NCBI RefSeq assembly: GCF_004369205.1
Contig: NZ_QFGA01000001.1
Span: forward strand, 682,001-746,000
DNA from: Pelotomaculum schinkii
Lineage (GTDB): Bacteria > Bacillota > Desulfotomaculia > Desulfotomaculales > Pelotomaculaceae
Direction: 5' to 3'
DNA length: 64,000 nucleotides
The notes under the pieces are model-generated. The model ran no database searches, had not been told where the DNA came from, and saw only the letters and a list, made by a program, of their open reading frames with translations. The translations under genes were made by a program, and so were the position numbers. Below, piece by piece: positions 34,887 to 44,702 of the stretch (position 1 is the first letter of the stretch; every line of letters begins with the position of its first letter).

Positions 34887-35590
34887 AGAATCACATACCC
34901 CATTCCTTTTTTGGTCGTGATAAATGACTGAAGTCCCAGTTCCTCCAGCTTAAGCCTGACACGATTGACATTAACGGTCAGGGTATTTTCATTCACATAG
35001 ATTTCATCATCCCATAAACTCCTCATCAAGGCTTTCCGGGTGACTATTTTCCCTTGGTTTTCCATAAGGAGTCTTAGAATCTTCAGTTCATTTCTAGTCA
35101 ACTCACATTTTTTATTATCATAGACCGCCGTCGCTTCCTCCAGATTAACAGTCAGTCTGCGGCAGCAAAGAACATGGGATTCCTGGAAACTATACTCATA
35201 GGTTCTGCGGATGACTGCCTGGAGTTTCGCCACTAAGACGGCATTGTCAAACGGCTTGGTCAGGTAGTCGTCACCGCCGTTATTCATTCCCATTATAACG
35301 TCCATACTGCTGTCCCTGGAGGAAATATAAATGATCGGAACAGCGGAAATGTCCCTGATTTTCTTACACCAATAAAAGCCGTCAAAGCTTGGGATATTGA
35401 CATCCATTAATACAACATGCGGCTGTACGGTCAGAAACTCATCCAGGATGTTATCAAACATTTCCGCTATCTGGACTTCGTACCCCCATTTCATCAGCAG
35501 CCGGCAGATCTCATCGGCCAACATCCCGTCATCTTCAACAACATATATCCGGTATCGTTCTTTGGTTATCATCTTATTTTCCTCATACAC
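34883..35590 (-). CDS. BceR-like OmpR-family response regulator
   Basis: 235 residues. The receiver domain has the acidic pair EDD and the phospho-aspartate in VLMDVNIPSFDGF; the switch lysine is in DYLTKPFDN. The C-terminal winged helix has VTRKALMRSLWDDEIYVNEN and ends KGMGYVIL. First gene of the five-gene regulatory and transport block. Expected to activate the transporter promoter in response to peptide antibiotics. Confidence 0.9.
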   Translation of the reverse strand: MYEENKMITKERYRIYVVEDDGMLADEICRLLMKWGYEVQIAEMFDNILDEFLTVQPHVVLMDVNIPSFDGFYWCKKIRDISAVPIIYISSRDSSMDVIMGMNNGGDDYLTKPFDNAVLVAKLQAVIRRTYEYSFQESHVLCCRRLTVNLEEATAVYDNKKCELTRNELKILRLLMENQGKIVTRKALMRSLWDDEIYVNENTLTVNVNRVRLKLEELGLQSFITTKKGMGYVIL

Positions 35591-35654
35591 TTTATTTTTA
35601 TCTTTAGCTTAAAGATCTGAATAGACTCAGCAAAATTCTGTTACCCTATTAAAA

Positions 35655-35714
35655 TTACATCCAAATTAACCGTACAGCTACCTCGTAATACGTTGTTGAT
35701 GTAATTCGGATGTA
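35655..35714. promoter_or_regulatory. inverted repeat upstream of the bceR-like gene
   Basis: Arms TACATCCAAATTA and TAATTCGGATGTA (12 of 13 complementary) separated by 33 bases, located 65-125 bases before the regulator gene. Possible operator pair; unrelated in sequence to the palindrome upstream of the transporter. Confidence 0.35.
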
Positions 35715-35846
35715 CTATTATTTTAGGATATATAGTATTTTTTCGCCATACATAGAAACTTTGTTTTTAAAATCGGCCAGGATTTAGATATAGCTGTTAT
35801 ACAGATTCCCACTCATATTTTTGACAGCATAACACAAATTTCCACA

Positions 35847-35899
35847 TGCCTTGAGGATACAAAAAAGATGCCGTGTGAAGCTGGTGGGACCTTGGCGGA
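35847..35899 (+). repeat. 53-nt island repeat, copy 1
   Basis: First of four same-length, same-orientation copies (others at 45085, 48722 and 50031). It begins TGCCTTGAGGATAC, continues with AAAAAAGATGCCG and ends CCTTGGCGGA. Shares 46 of 53 positions with copy 2 by eye. It lies 98 bases beyond the jetC stop and marks the left end of the island. Confidence 0.9.
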
Positions 35900-35925
35900 C
35901 AGCTCTATTTTAACTACAGTTGTTA

Positions 35926-35968
35926 ATTACATTTTCGGCAAATGATATATCATTGCCGAAAATGTAAT
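35926..35968. terminator. large hairpin downstream of jetC
   Basis: Near-perfect inverted repeat: ATTACATTTTCGGCAA pairs with its complement around an ATGATATATCAT centre that is itself palindromic. It lies 29-71 bases after the jetC stop. No T-tract, so it may protect the transcript end or be a cruciform/operator rather than a classic terminator. Confidence 0.5.
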
Positions 35969-35996
35969 GGAAGCTACAGCTGGTCCAATATCTAAG

Positions 35997-38900
35997 CTAA
36001 AACTTTATCCGCTTTTTCTCTTGTGCTTCAAGTTCAGCAAAGAATTCATTAAGTGCTTCTTCGTTACGTTCTTTAAGTACTACGATGCCATGTCGACTAG
36101 GTGTATTGATTACCCGTAAGAGCAGGCCAAACTCACTGAGATAATTACGCGAACTACTCCTTGGCGTAATACTAATAATTTTCTTCCCGAGTTTTTTCAA
36201 AACCTGAAATACAGTTTGAGCTTTTAAGGGGTCCAGATTGGCATCCCATTCATCAAGCAGTAAATATCCACCGCTCTTACCTTCCATTTTCTTTTCTTCT
36301 TTAATGCTAAGAATAGAATACATCATCATAAGCGATACAATTGCATGTTCACCGCCAGATAAACCACCACGCTCGGTCACCACCCTCATCTGTTGTTCAT
36401 GGGTCTTTTTAAACCACATAACTAGCCGGCGATGGCCACCGCCCTCTTCTTTATTGCGATATTCGAGTTGAACCGTGTAGTTCATAGGAACGAAAACTTC
36501 ATTCAGTCTTTCAGAAATTGCCCGGATAGAACTGGTAATGATACCTTCAACCGTTCTATAATCGGACTCAACGATGCCTCTGAAAGAGGCAAGTTCCTCC
36601 TCAAGTCGTCGTTTGTCACGCATATTCTTCTCAAACTCTAGTTTTAGAATTTCATAGTCTTTCACTGCGGACTCTTTAATTGGCCTCATCGTCAGGGTGC
36701 GTAATTGCTTTAATGAGTGATTAATAACCAGACGGCCCTGAGTATATTTTTGTTCTTCAATAATTTCCTGACTTTCAAGGTTGAGTAATTCCATAAACTC
36801 ATCGAAGCCTGGCATATACTCTTGTTGGACAGCTTCGGAAAACTTGCCATTATATAGAAGACGAAAAATCGGCAAACAATCTCCCAACGTAATCTGCGAA
36901 AAGTTATCTTCACTAAGGCGCCGGTAATCGTATTCTTCATCTAGTGTCGGGGTAACGTCTTTTTTAAGCTCCTCTAATTGCTTCGTTAAAAGATTATTAT
37001 CCTCATTTAGTTTTTGAATAACACCGTCGATATCTTTTAATTCCTTTTCAACCGGGGCAATTTTGAGTTGGATTTGTTCAAGCTGTTGACGATACTCTTC
37101 TTGCTTAGTGGCCAGATTATGGAATTCTTGCAGTAGCTTACGATGTTTCTCCCGTTCCACCTTTAATTTTTCAAGTGCAAGCTCGTATTGATTTAAAAAT
37201 TCAAAATCGATTTCCTGGTGCTTGTTAAAATACTCCTGGTATTGTTCCAAACTCTTTTGAGATTTCTCCTGATTTTCCTTTAACTCATTTATCTTCTTTT
37301 CCAAGACTCTAATATCTATTGAACAGTTATTGGTCTGATTGCGCAGCTCTGTAATGGACTCTACTAGCTGCTTCTTTTCAGGCATACGATCAACTACTTT
37401 TTGGGCGTCTACAACTTTAACGCGTTGCTCTTCACGCCGCGATTTTTCAAGTCTGAGGTTTTCAATTTCCTTAGTTAGGTTACCACTATCAGTCAAAATT
37501 GTGTTAAGCTGCTGCTCATAAAGATATAGATTTTCAGACTTCGCCTGAATTTCCTCCAGAGATAAAACACCATCATTTTCCACTAAAGAATTCTCGATAT
37601 TGAGATAAAAAGTTTGCCGGGAAAAGTATCTGTCAAATTCATTAATCCATTGTTCAATGGTTCTTAAAAGCTTATCCTTTTGCACATAGCTCTGCTTGAG
37701 AGATTCGAGCTTGTCTTTTTCCTGCGCCAACAATGCAAGCCAAACTTGAATATCTGAATTGACTTTCTCCAGCTTTTCTTGATTTACCTTGTACTCAGCT
37801 AATTTTGATTCTAGTTTTGCTATCTGAGCAGTGTTAGCTTCAAGCTTACTCTTTGTCTCTATCTGCAGTTTTTTGCTACTTTCAAACAACTCAATCTGCT
37901 CTTTTAACTCTGTCATTCTTGTAAGGATCTCATTTAATTCAAATGACAGGGTTGAAGTTTGTTGATCATACGCTTCTTTAAATACATCTTTAACTGAATT
38001 GATTGTTTCCTGAAACCCGCGGCATTTCGCTTCCTCCGCTTGAAGACTCTCTTCGTTCTTACGATACTCTTCAAGATTTTTTCCTAATTGAGCAGCTTTT
38101 TCTGTTAACTCGCTTAGTTTGGAAAGTAAATTATCGATATCGTTCTTTTGGGCTTCAAACGTTGATGTAATTTCTTGTTGTTCAGAAGAATGAGTACTTA
38201 ATTCAATGATTCTTGCTTCTTTCGTAGTGATTTTTGCCCGCAAAATAGCCTTGGTATATTCTATGGCAGCAGCACTGAGAAAATAGCTTACATTATCAGG
38301 ATCATACCCTCTTATTCCAATGTTATCTTTAATAAGTCCGTTTTCTCTGAGGTAACCGCTGATTTGTCGCAGCCATGAAACTGCTTTCTTGGCATTGGTG
38401 GGATTAATATTGTTTTTGAACGAAAGGCCAAACGGTAAAGGCTCTATAGAATTGTCCGGTGCATACTCATTCAATGGAACATGATAGTGCCCGGAAAAAG
38501 GGAACAAATCTTTTTCGTCTGCATCAACCAGGATAGTATATTTTAAGAGGGATAAATTCTTCTCTTTCTCTTGATTAAGTTCACTATCCTTAAATTCGAA
38601 AACATCTTGAAAAGCATATGTTTTAAAACCCTGCTTAGCCATCGACTCCCGTTGAGAAGAGTCAAATATTCCTTGGTCAATTTTCACAAGTTGATCTTTT
38701 AACTCAACTATTTGTTGAGTTACCCGTTCCGTTTCCAAATTTAAATCATTTTCTATTTTCCGAGATTCTTTGATCTTTTGCGCATATTCCTCTGAACTTA
38801 GAGGGTATTTTTCTAACTTTGCTTGAGTGTTTTTTTGCTCGGTATAAAGATCGTCCATCGACTGCTTGGTCATATCTATCTGAGTTTTTGCTTGTTGAAG

Positions 38901-40688
38901 CCCGTCTTCGATTTCTCGTATTTGCTTTGCTAATTCTTCGCCCGTTTTCTTAATACTGTGATATAGACCGACCACCGCTGGACCATTCTGCTCAATAATT
39001 TCTTTATAACCCTTTTCCTTAACATTAAGATTCTCATTTTCATTGGTAAGGGATGAGATAGTAGCACTCAATTGTTCAGCAGATTCCTTAGATAATTCAT
39101 TTTCCAAGATAATCTTGTCCCGGTCTAACTTCTGGAGATCGTCGTGGCATTGCTTAATCTGGGTTTCTTCCTGAGTGATTTCCTTTTGTAAATTTTCAGT
39201 ATCCTTTGCCAATGTCTTTTTATGAAAATCAAGTGCCATAGCAATTAAGGTTAGTTCCTTTTCAATTCTTAATCTATCGTTCTCCTTATTTGAAAGTGCT
39301 TCTCTTTTATCTTCAATGTCCAGCACAATACCTTCAATCCATTCCTGAAGAGTAGCTACGTCCGGGTTTTCTTCAAGGATGGATTGAGCGCGAGCGATTT
39401 TTCCTTCGAGTTCCTCTTTCTCCGACTCTAAAGCTGCGATTTTTTCTTCAAATTCTCTCTTGGCCTTTTCCTTATTGGTTGACTCTAATTCATTTTGTTC
39501 AATCACTAGTTTAGTCGTTATTAAGTCCGATTGCAGTTTTTCGATCAATCTTTGCAATTCTTCAACGCCAAGTTCCTTTTGCTTAAGGATATCGAGAAAT
39601 TCTTTAATTTGATGGTACTTACTCTTGCCTTCGTCAATTTCATGTTCAAGATTCGATACTGATTGGCTTACGCTCACCATTTGTTCATTGACTTTCTGTA
39701 TTTGAGACATACATTGGTCAGAATCTGTCTGAATTGTTGCCTTTTGCTTCAGAATAGCATTCAATTCTTCTTCGACTTGAGCTTCCCGGACATTCTGTTC
39801 ATTTAAGGCGTGCTCATTTACCGAAACCTTACCTTTGAGCACTTCGGTAGTTTTCGTATGGTAGTCAATGAGCGCATTTAATTTATCGACAAAATCAGCG
39901 GAGCCAGCCATGAGTTCCTCATCACGCCGTTCCTTCTCCTTCTTGTCAATTTCTTTATTCCTGAGATCGAGTTCCAATTGTAAACAGTTATTAGAAACGA
40001 TTTCAACATCCTTCTCTTTCTCGGCTTGTTGCTGAATCATTCGATCAAGGTTCATAATGCTTTCTTCAATACCCATCATACGTGCGAATTGGTTGAAGCG
40101 CTCAACATCTTTAATCTGGGTAAATTTACTGGTCTCCCCTTGTTTCCAATACAAAAGATATTTGTCCGGAGATATGCCCAAAGCCTCGATTTGTTTCCTA
40201 TACTCGTCCAATTTACCGTACTTATCATTTTTATTACTATACACATACTCGCGGGCAGTTTTTAATTCTTCAATCGAATCTGATTCTTTGATCGTAAAAT
40301 ATTTAGAGCGTATTCTGGGCTTTTCATGTTCTGTGATTCCCTCGAAGCGAGCGTTAATCTCGATAAACATCTTATTATCTTCAAGTGACCCGTCATTATA
40401 AAATATCAAGCGTCCTTTGAAGAGCCAAGGGTTCTCGTCAGAGTACGCTTGACTTGAAGAGATTAGATCAACTGGATCCGCTTCATTAACATCAGCGTTG
40501 AGAATGCAAACAAAAACAGCAGCAATGGTAGATTTTCCCGTACCATTCAAACCGCCAATCAGGACGTTATCCTTATAATGGTTGGCGATTTCAGAAATGT
40601 TTTCAAAACCTTGAGGATCGGCAAAATAGACCGATTGCTTCTTGAATTCCCGGGCGTTTTCAAACGTCAATTCAATGGGATAGAGCAT
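35997..40688 (-). CDS. jetC: Wadjet JetC: SMC-like coiled-coil ATPase
   Basis: 1563 residues, larger than the roughly 1100 residues of the best-studied JetC proteins. Head parts: Walker A GGLNGTGKST at residues 45-54, ABC signature GGLSGGEHAIVSLMMM and Walker B YLLLDEWDANLDPLKAQTVF near the C-terminus. Between them are very long heptad-rich coiled coils with a hinge-like region around residues 650-850. It would form the loop-extruding motor that recognises closed circular DNA of plasmid size and delivers it to the JetD nuclease. Last gene of the operon, 16 bases after jetB. Confidence 0.9.
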   Translation of the reverse strand: MLYPIELTFENAREFKKQSVYFADPQGFENISEIANHYKDNVLIGGLNGTGKSTIAAVFVCILNADVNEADPVDLISSSQAYSDENPWLFKGRLIFYNDGSLEDNKMFIEINARFEGITEHEKPRIRSKYFTIKESDSIEELKTAREYVYSNKNDKYGKLDEYRKQIEALGISPDKYLLYWKQGETSKFTQIKDVERFNQFARMMGIEESIMNLDRMIQQQAEKEKDVEIVSNNCLQLELDLRNKEIDKKEKERRDEELMAGSADFVDKLNALIDYHTKTTEVLKGKVSVNEHALNEQNVREAQVEEELNAILKQKATIQTDSDQCMSQIQKVNEQMVSVSQSVSNLEHEIDEGKSKYHQIKEFLDILKQKELGVEELQRLIEKLQSDLITTKLVIEQNELESTNKEKAKREFEEKIAALESEKEELEGKIARAQSILEENPDVATLQEWIEGIVLDIEDKREALSNKENDRLRIEKELTLIAMALDFHKKTLAKDTENLQKEITQEETQIKQCHDDLQKLDRDKIILENELSKESAEQLSATISSLTNENENLNVKEKGYKEIIEQNGPAVVGLYHSIKKTGEELAKQIREIEDGLQQAKTQIDMTKQSMDDLYTEQKNTQAKLEKYPLSSEEYAQKIKESRKIENDLNLETERVTQQIVELKDQLVKIDQGIFDSSQRESMAKQGFKTYAFQDVFEFKDSELNQEKEKNLSLLKYTILVDADEKDLFPFSGHYHVPLNEYAPDNSIEPLPFGLSFKNNINPTNAKKAVSWLRQISGYLRENGLIKDNIGIRGYDPDNVSYFLSAAAIEYTKAILRAKITTKEARIIELSTHSSEQQEITSTFEAQKNDIDNLLSKLSELTEKAAQLGKNLEEYRKNEESLQAEEAKCRGFQETINSVKDVFKEAYDQQTSTLSFELNEILTRMTELKEQIELFESSKKLQIETKSKLEANTAQIAKLESKLAEYKVNQEKLEKVNSDIQVWLALLAQEKDKLESLKQSYVQKDKLLRTIEQWINEFDRYFSRQTFYLNIENSLVENDGVLSLEEIQAKSENLYLYEQQLNTILTDSGNLTKEIENLRLEKSRREEQRVKVVDAQKVVDRMPEKKQLVESITELRNQTNNCSIDIRVLEKKINELKENQEKSQKSLEQYQEYFNKHQEIDFEFLNQYELALEKLKVEREKHRKLLQEFHNLATKQEEYRQQLEQIQLKIAPVEKELKDIDGVIQKLNEDNNLLTKQLEELKKDVTPTLDEEYDYRRLSEDNFSQITLGDCLPIFRLLYNGKFSEAVQQEYMPGFDEFMELLNLESQEIIEEQKYTQGRLVINHSLKQLRTLTMRPIKESAVKDYEILKLEFEKNMRDKRRLEEELASFRGIVESDYRTVEGIITSSIRAISERLNEVFVPMNYTVQLEYRNKEEGGGHRRLVMWFKKTHEQQMRVVTERGGLSGGEHAIVSLMMMYSILSIKEEKKMEGKSGGYLLLDEWDANLDPLKAQTVFQVLKKLGKKIISITPRSSSRNYLSEFGLLLRVINTPSRHGIVVLKERNEEALNEFFAELEAQEKKRIKF

Positions 40689-40704
40689 CTATTCATCCCC
40701 CTCA

Positions 40705-41355
40705 CTAAAACAGTGATTGTGGTTTAGGATTGGGAACTTCTTTTCTGAAAAACTCCAAAACAACATCTAGCGAATAGTTTTGCGACATGGTCACGTCAGT
40801 AAGCCGTTTAAGTAAAATCGGTGTCATAAACGCTTCGCCAATACGGGTTATCGTATAGCTTTGAGCTTCCTTGTCTTCTTTTATCAGGCAGTATTCTATT
40901 AAAGGCTGCATTATGCTGGCAATCTTTTGGTCTGGTCTATCTGTTACGGAAGAGTCGATAATTTCAAGCAACTCACGGACACTGGTGGAAGGGTGGCCAA
41001 GCGTGATCTGGTTGTAATACATAAGCAAAAAGAGCAGGATAGGTGCAGTTTTTAAGCGATCTGTCAAAATTATGGGATGAACCGTCTGAACATAAACGTA
41101 ACGGTTAATAATGTCATCATAAATAATTTTAGCCGGTATTGTTTCTTGTTCCAGACGCATGTTACTGATCGCTATAAAATCTTTAATTTCCTGATCACTT
41201 TTGGCGTTAAGGGCTTTCTTCAATCCGTCCTTTGTCAGTCCAATCCAATCACGCCTTAAAATAATGCTCGAACTGGCAGCAAGCAGTTGAATAGCATTTT
41301 TATATTTGGGAAGTAACGAAATGCTATTACTTGTTGTTTGTTCCATTTTCTTCAC
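40705..41355 (-). CDS. jetB: Wadjet JetB: KITE-like subunit
   Basis: 216 residues, small helical/winged-helix protein with ILRRDWIGLTKDGLKKALNA and YVQTVHPIILTDRLKTAPIL, as expected for the MukE/KITE-like JetB (DUF4194-type). It overlaps jetA by up to 29 bases (the start could be ATG 41346). It would bridge the JetA kleisin and the JetC heads. Assignment relies on position and size more than on a strong motif. Confidence 0.78.
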   Translation of the reverse strand: MKKMEQTTSNSISLLPKYKNAIQLLAASSSIILRRDWIGLTKDGLKKALNAKSDQEIKDFIAISNMRLEQETIPAKIIYDDIINRYVYVQTVHPIILTDRLKTAPILLFLLMYYNQITLGHPSTSVRELLEIIDSSVTDRPDQKIASIMQPLIEYCLIKEDKEAQSYTITRIGEAFMTPILLKRLTDVTMSQNYSLDVVLEFFRKEVPNPKPQSLF

Positions 41356-42856
41356 TCCTGACTAATCCTCTTAATTCTCCTAACGTGTTGCCTGCTTCCA
41401 GTTCATCTATTTGGGGAAAGCGAACAAGTTCATTTCCGCTCAACAAATTACTGGCACCTTTTACGGTTAGAAACTCCCAGTTGCCGATTTGTTTGGTTTT
41501 TGAGGTCCCCGTTTTTAAAAGGTTGAAATAGCTAGGCATTAGTGTTGATAAATAAGAGATAAGGTCCATAAAGGTTACCGCTTTCAGACGATCCGGGTTC
41601 TCAAAAAGATAAATCCAGTCTTTAATCGTTTCCTCTCGTCCGGCATTCTGAACTCCCATCTCAAGCACTTCTTCAAACTCTTGAAGGTAACTGCTGTCTC
41701 CCGCTGTATTTTGATTGTATTGTCCTTCTATTTGAGCAATTTCTTTCATATTGGCATATTCAGGAGCAGTGTTTTCAATTTCCGTATGCAGAATATCCAA
41801 TCTTTTATTGGGTATAAAATCAAATCCAAAATCACCTCGTTCACCATCTTCGATCGCCTGCCATACATCATTTGGTGATATCCCGCCAAATATCTTCGCC
41901 GGCAAATAGGCTACAGGTTTATCCTCTGTTTCCATTTGGATCATGATTTCATAAGCCGATTGGATTTCGCTTTCTTCGTAATATTCATGTTGAACGGCTG
42001 ACTTGATCTTTTCCCGCAAGGCAGTGCTGAACTTTTCTCTGGATATACTTGCAGTCCAGACTTGCAAGGCAGCGATACTTATCGCTTTGGCGACTTCTCC
42101 TAACCCTTCTTGTCCAACCAGAATAGCTTTTTGGATAATTCCTTCAATATAATGATTTCTCAGGCGAAAATCATCGAGCTTTTCCGTTATTGTCTCTTCT
42201 TTGGTGTAATCTTCAATTTTATGGACAGATTCAAGGATCAAGTCTTTGAGCTTACTAATTTCTTCAAGGGCATTTTCCTTTTGGATATAATAGGGTATAT
42301 TGCGCTGGACGAGTTCAGTCATGCGGTAAACCGAGTTTAATAATTGCAAGAAGTTGGGCATACTGTCCAATCTTAACTTCCGACTCGTTTCAAGGTTTAA
42401 CGAAGATAACTCTGCGATAAAAATCTCTTTCTGCAAGTCATCCTTTTCGTGATATACATAGTTTCTTTGCACCATATCTAAAAGCAATGTGCCCATGCGA
42501 ATGCCTGCATTGGTGATCCTAATTCCGTCCTGCTTTGTTTTATCAACCCATCCTGCGGAGCGCATTTGGTAAAGGACCTGTTGGACAAATTCGTCAGTGA
42601 TGGGACGCTTAAAGCGATTTCTTAATCGATTGGCCAATTGCTCTTCTGTATCCAGCCGCTCATCCGGATCAAAAGCGGTTTGAAGAACTAAATGAACCAA
42701 AAGTAAAAAGTCCAGTTGAAGCTTATACTGGTTGGTTTCGCGCACAAGAAACGACAAAACCCGGCTCAAGTGTGACAGCTCATTAAGACTGCGCCCCAGA
42801 ATATCGGTATCACCTTCTGAGTCAGGCAAGAAAGGAATACGCTCAATCATTGACAT
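41327..42856 (-). CDS. jetA: Wadjet JetA: kleisin-like subunit
   Basis: 509 residues, mostly helical. N-terminal winged-helix-like part (TEEQLANRLRNRFKRPITDE) and a central long-helix region, fitting the MukF/kleisin-like JetA. It overlaps jetD by 14 bases and jetB by 29, so the operon is tightly coupled. Recognised by operon context and length; the sequence itself has no catalytic motif. Confidence 0.78.
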   Translation of the reverse strand: MSMIERIPFLPDSEGDTDILGRSLNELSHLSRVLSFLVRETNQYKLQLDFLLLVHLVLQTAFDPDERLDTEEQLANRLRNRFKRPITDEFVQQVLYQMRSAGWVDKTKQDGIRITNAGIRMGTLLLDMVQRNYVYHEKDDLQKEIFIAELSSLNLETSRKLRLDSMPNFLQLLNSVYRMTELVQRNIPYYIQKENALEEISKLKDLILESVHKIEDYTKEETITEKLDDFRLRNHYIEGIIQKAILVGQEGLGEVAKAISIAALQVWTASISREKFSTALREKIKSAVQHEYYEESEIQSAYEIMIQMETEDKPVAYLPAKIFGGISPNDVWQAIEDGERGDFGFDFIPNKRLDILHTEIENTAPEYANMKEIAQIEGQYNQNTAGDSSYLQEFEEVLEMGVQNAGREETIKDWIYLFENPDRLKAVTFMDLISYLSTLMPSYFNLLKTGTSKTKQIGNWEFLTVKGASNLLSGNELVRFPQIDELEAGNTLGELRGLVRSEENGTNNK

Positions 42857-44204
42857 TTCCCTCCAAAACGATTGCCTCTAACAAATCAAAATCCCATAAA
42901 AAATTTTCTTGCTCCGTTAAGTGGTTTGTGCCGGCCAATTCTTTTAATTGCTTTAAGCCTTCTGCATAGGAAACCAGGAGGAGCGTTCCCTGTTTTTTGG
43001 CAACAAACTTAAACTGTTCAAATTCCAAAGCATAAAGTTTTTCAACCATAGCGATTGCGGCCCTGTCATAGTCGCTCCAAATAATAATTTGACCGACACC
43101 CGCATTCTTGAAATGACGCAGTAAATCATAGACAGCAGAGCGTACTTGACCGTCAAACCCAACGATGCCAATATGGGCCCTATGTCCATAGGGTATATGT
43201 TTAATCAGCTTTCGAACGACCGCTCTGTTTTCAGCAGCAAAAATAGTTCTAATATTTTTTGCGTCTATCGACTGTAAATAATGCACTTCTTCGTCAGTTA
43301 CTTTAGCTAAAACCGGAGCTTTTTCATAGTTATACATACCAAATGTAAAGACCAACCGGCACTGAGCAGCCAGTATGATATCCCTGTTTCCCGGCCGTGT
43401 TGTCAGGTGGATACTGCTAACGGGGTCACCTATGATTTCTTCCAGCTCTTCCAGCAGTGCAACCATGTTTCCATCAAACATTTTTGACGCAGCATGGACT
43501 TTCTCTTTAAAATAGGAGTTTGTCCCTATCTCTTTCCAATCAAAAAAAGGTGCTTTGGAAGCGGTTATAAGAACAGAAAGGAAAAAGTCCAAATGTTTTA
43601 TCGAAATTTTCTTTTCGTTAATTCGATTTAAAAGCCATTGCTTTAATGTTTCAAAACCCACATGCGCATATGGATTGGTTAGGTTGTTCAGGATTTCGGT
43701 AAACGCTCTGATAAGTTTTTTATTCTGTTCTTCATTTTCTCGCGCTTGAGTTTTCCAATAATTTAGCAAATTGAAACCCGGAACATAATATGTATTTTTA
43801 AGATTAATTCCTCGGTCGGCAAATTCATTAACCTGAATAAGAATACCCAGGGCTACCCACTTATTAGTTTGATGAGAAAATGCCAAGCCACTTAACCCGG
43901 AACCTGACCAGTTTTTAAGTTGCGAAGCAGTCTTCTTCTTACTCCATGGCGTTTTATTTTGTATTTCTGGGGGTATATCGTTTTCTTCAAGAGAGTAAAT
44001 CAGTGTTTTTGTTTTGTACTGAACAATTTTTTGCTGTTGGTGAATAACTCTCTCATGAATTCCTCTATCGTCTGCAATATCGGAAATGACGATTTCACCA
44101 TTGTTCAAAAATGTATTTAAATAGCTGTCATGCATTACTCTTTGAAGACCCCCCTTCGACTGGAGACTTCTCATACAATCATAAACTTCCATGCCTATTG
44201 ACAT
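42843..44204 (-). CDS. jetD: Wadjet JetD: Toprim-type nuclease
   Basis: 453 residues. The C-terminal part is a Toprim domain related to topoisomerase VI/Spo11: conserved glutamate in IFAAENRAVVRKL near residue 315 and the DxD motif in IIWSDYDRAAIAMVEKLY near 375. These are the metal-binding residues needed for plasmid cleavage in JetD proteins. First gene of the operon; a TATAAT box lies at 44283-44278 on the minus strand. Gene order D-A-B-C differs from the A-B-C-D order usually drawn. Confidence 0.85.
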   Translation of the reverse strand: MSIGMEVYDCMRSLQSKGGLQRVMHDSYLNTFLNNGEIVISDIADDRGIHERVIHQQQKIVQYKTKTLIYSLEENDIPPEIQNKTPWSKKKTASQLKNWSGSGLSGLAFSHQTNKWVALGILIQVNEFADRGINLKNTYYVPGFNLLNYWKTQARENEEQNKKLIRAFTEILNNLTNPYAHVGFETLKQWLLNRINEKKISIKHLDFFLSVLITASKAPFFDWKEIGTNSYFKEKVHAASKMFDGNMVALLEELEEIIGDPVSSIHLTTRPGNRDIILAAQCRLVFTFGMYNYEKAPVLAKVTDEEVHYLQSIDAKNIRTIFAAENRAVVRKLIKHIPYGHRAHIGIVGFDGQVRSAVYDLLRHFKNAGVGQIIIWSDYDRAAIAMVEKLYALEFEQFKFVAKKQGTLLLVSYAEGLKQLKELAGTNHLTEQENFLWDFDLLEAIVLEGNVND

Positions 44205-44339
44205 AAATCACTTATCCCACACTTATTGCCCTAATGGGTTCCTGAAGTACTTTATCATCCGACTTTCTTCGACTATGATTATAACACCAATGTAAAAATA
44301 AGGATATAAACAAGATTAGCACTCCCTATCAATTGAATA

Positions 44340-44361
44340 AGCCGCCACACCTGTGACGGCT
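44340..44361 (-). terminator. hairpin between toxin gene and Wadjet operon
   Basis: AGCCG/CGGCT stem with inner CACA/TGTG pairing, 16 bases after the toxin stop. Short T-content follows (TTATTCAATT on the minus strand). Confidence 0.45.
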
Positions 44362-44376
44362 AAACAATACCTGATT

Positions 44377-44700
44377 TTAGTCCTCGGTCAGCTCATCTGA
44401 AAAAAGAACTGACAGGTAATCCCTTACCCCATTCAATATACGATAAACTGAAACGAATTCTCCCTCGATCTTGTAAAATACCAGATAAACGCCACAAACA
44501 AGGAAGCGATAATCCGTTTTTAGATTAATCTTTGCACCAAGCGAGACTCCCATTTCAGGAAAATCAGCCAAATTTTCTATTTTAGAATAAATGACGGCTC
44601 CCATCTGTATAGCTGCTTCCGGATTATCCTCAGCGATGTAGGCTTTTATTTCCTGCACATCAGCAATGGCCATAGGGTTGATTCTAATTTTGTATTTCAC
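44377..44700 (-). CDS. ParE/RelE-family toxin
   Basis: 107 residues. YKIRINPMAIADVQEIKAYI at the N-terminus and YLVFYKIEGEFVSVYRILNG near the C-terminus are standard ParE/RelE landmarks. Two bases downstream of its antitoxin. Same family as the toxin at 28.6-28.9 kb but not closely similar in sequence. Confidence 0.87.
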   Translation of the reverse strand: MKYKIRINPMAIADVQEIKAYIAEDNPEAAIQMGAVIYSKIENLADFPEMGVSLGAKINLKTDYRFLVCGVYLVFYKIEGEFVSVYRILNGVRDYLSVLFSDELTED

Positions 44701-44702
44701 CT

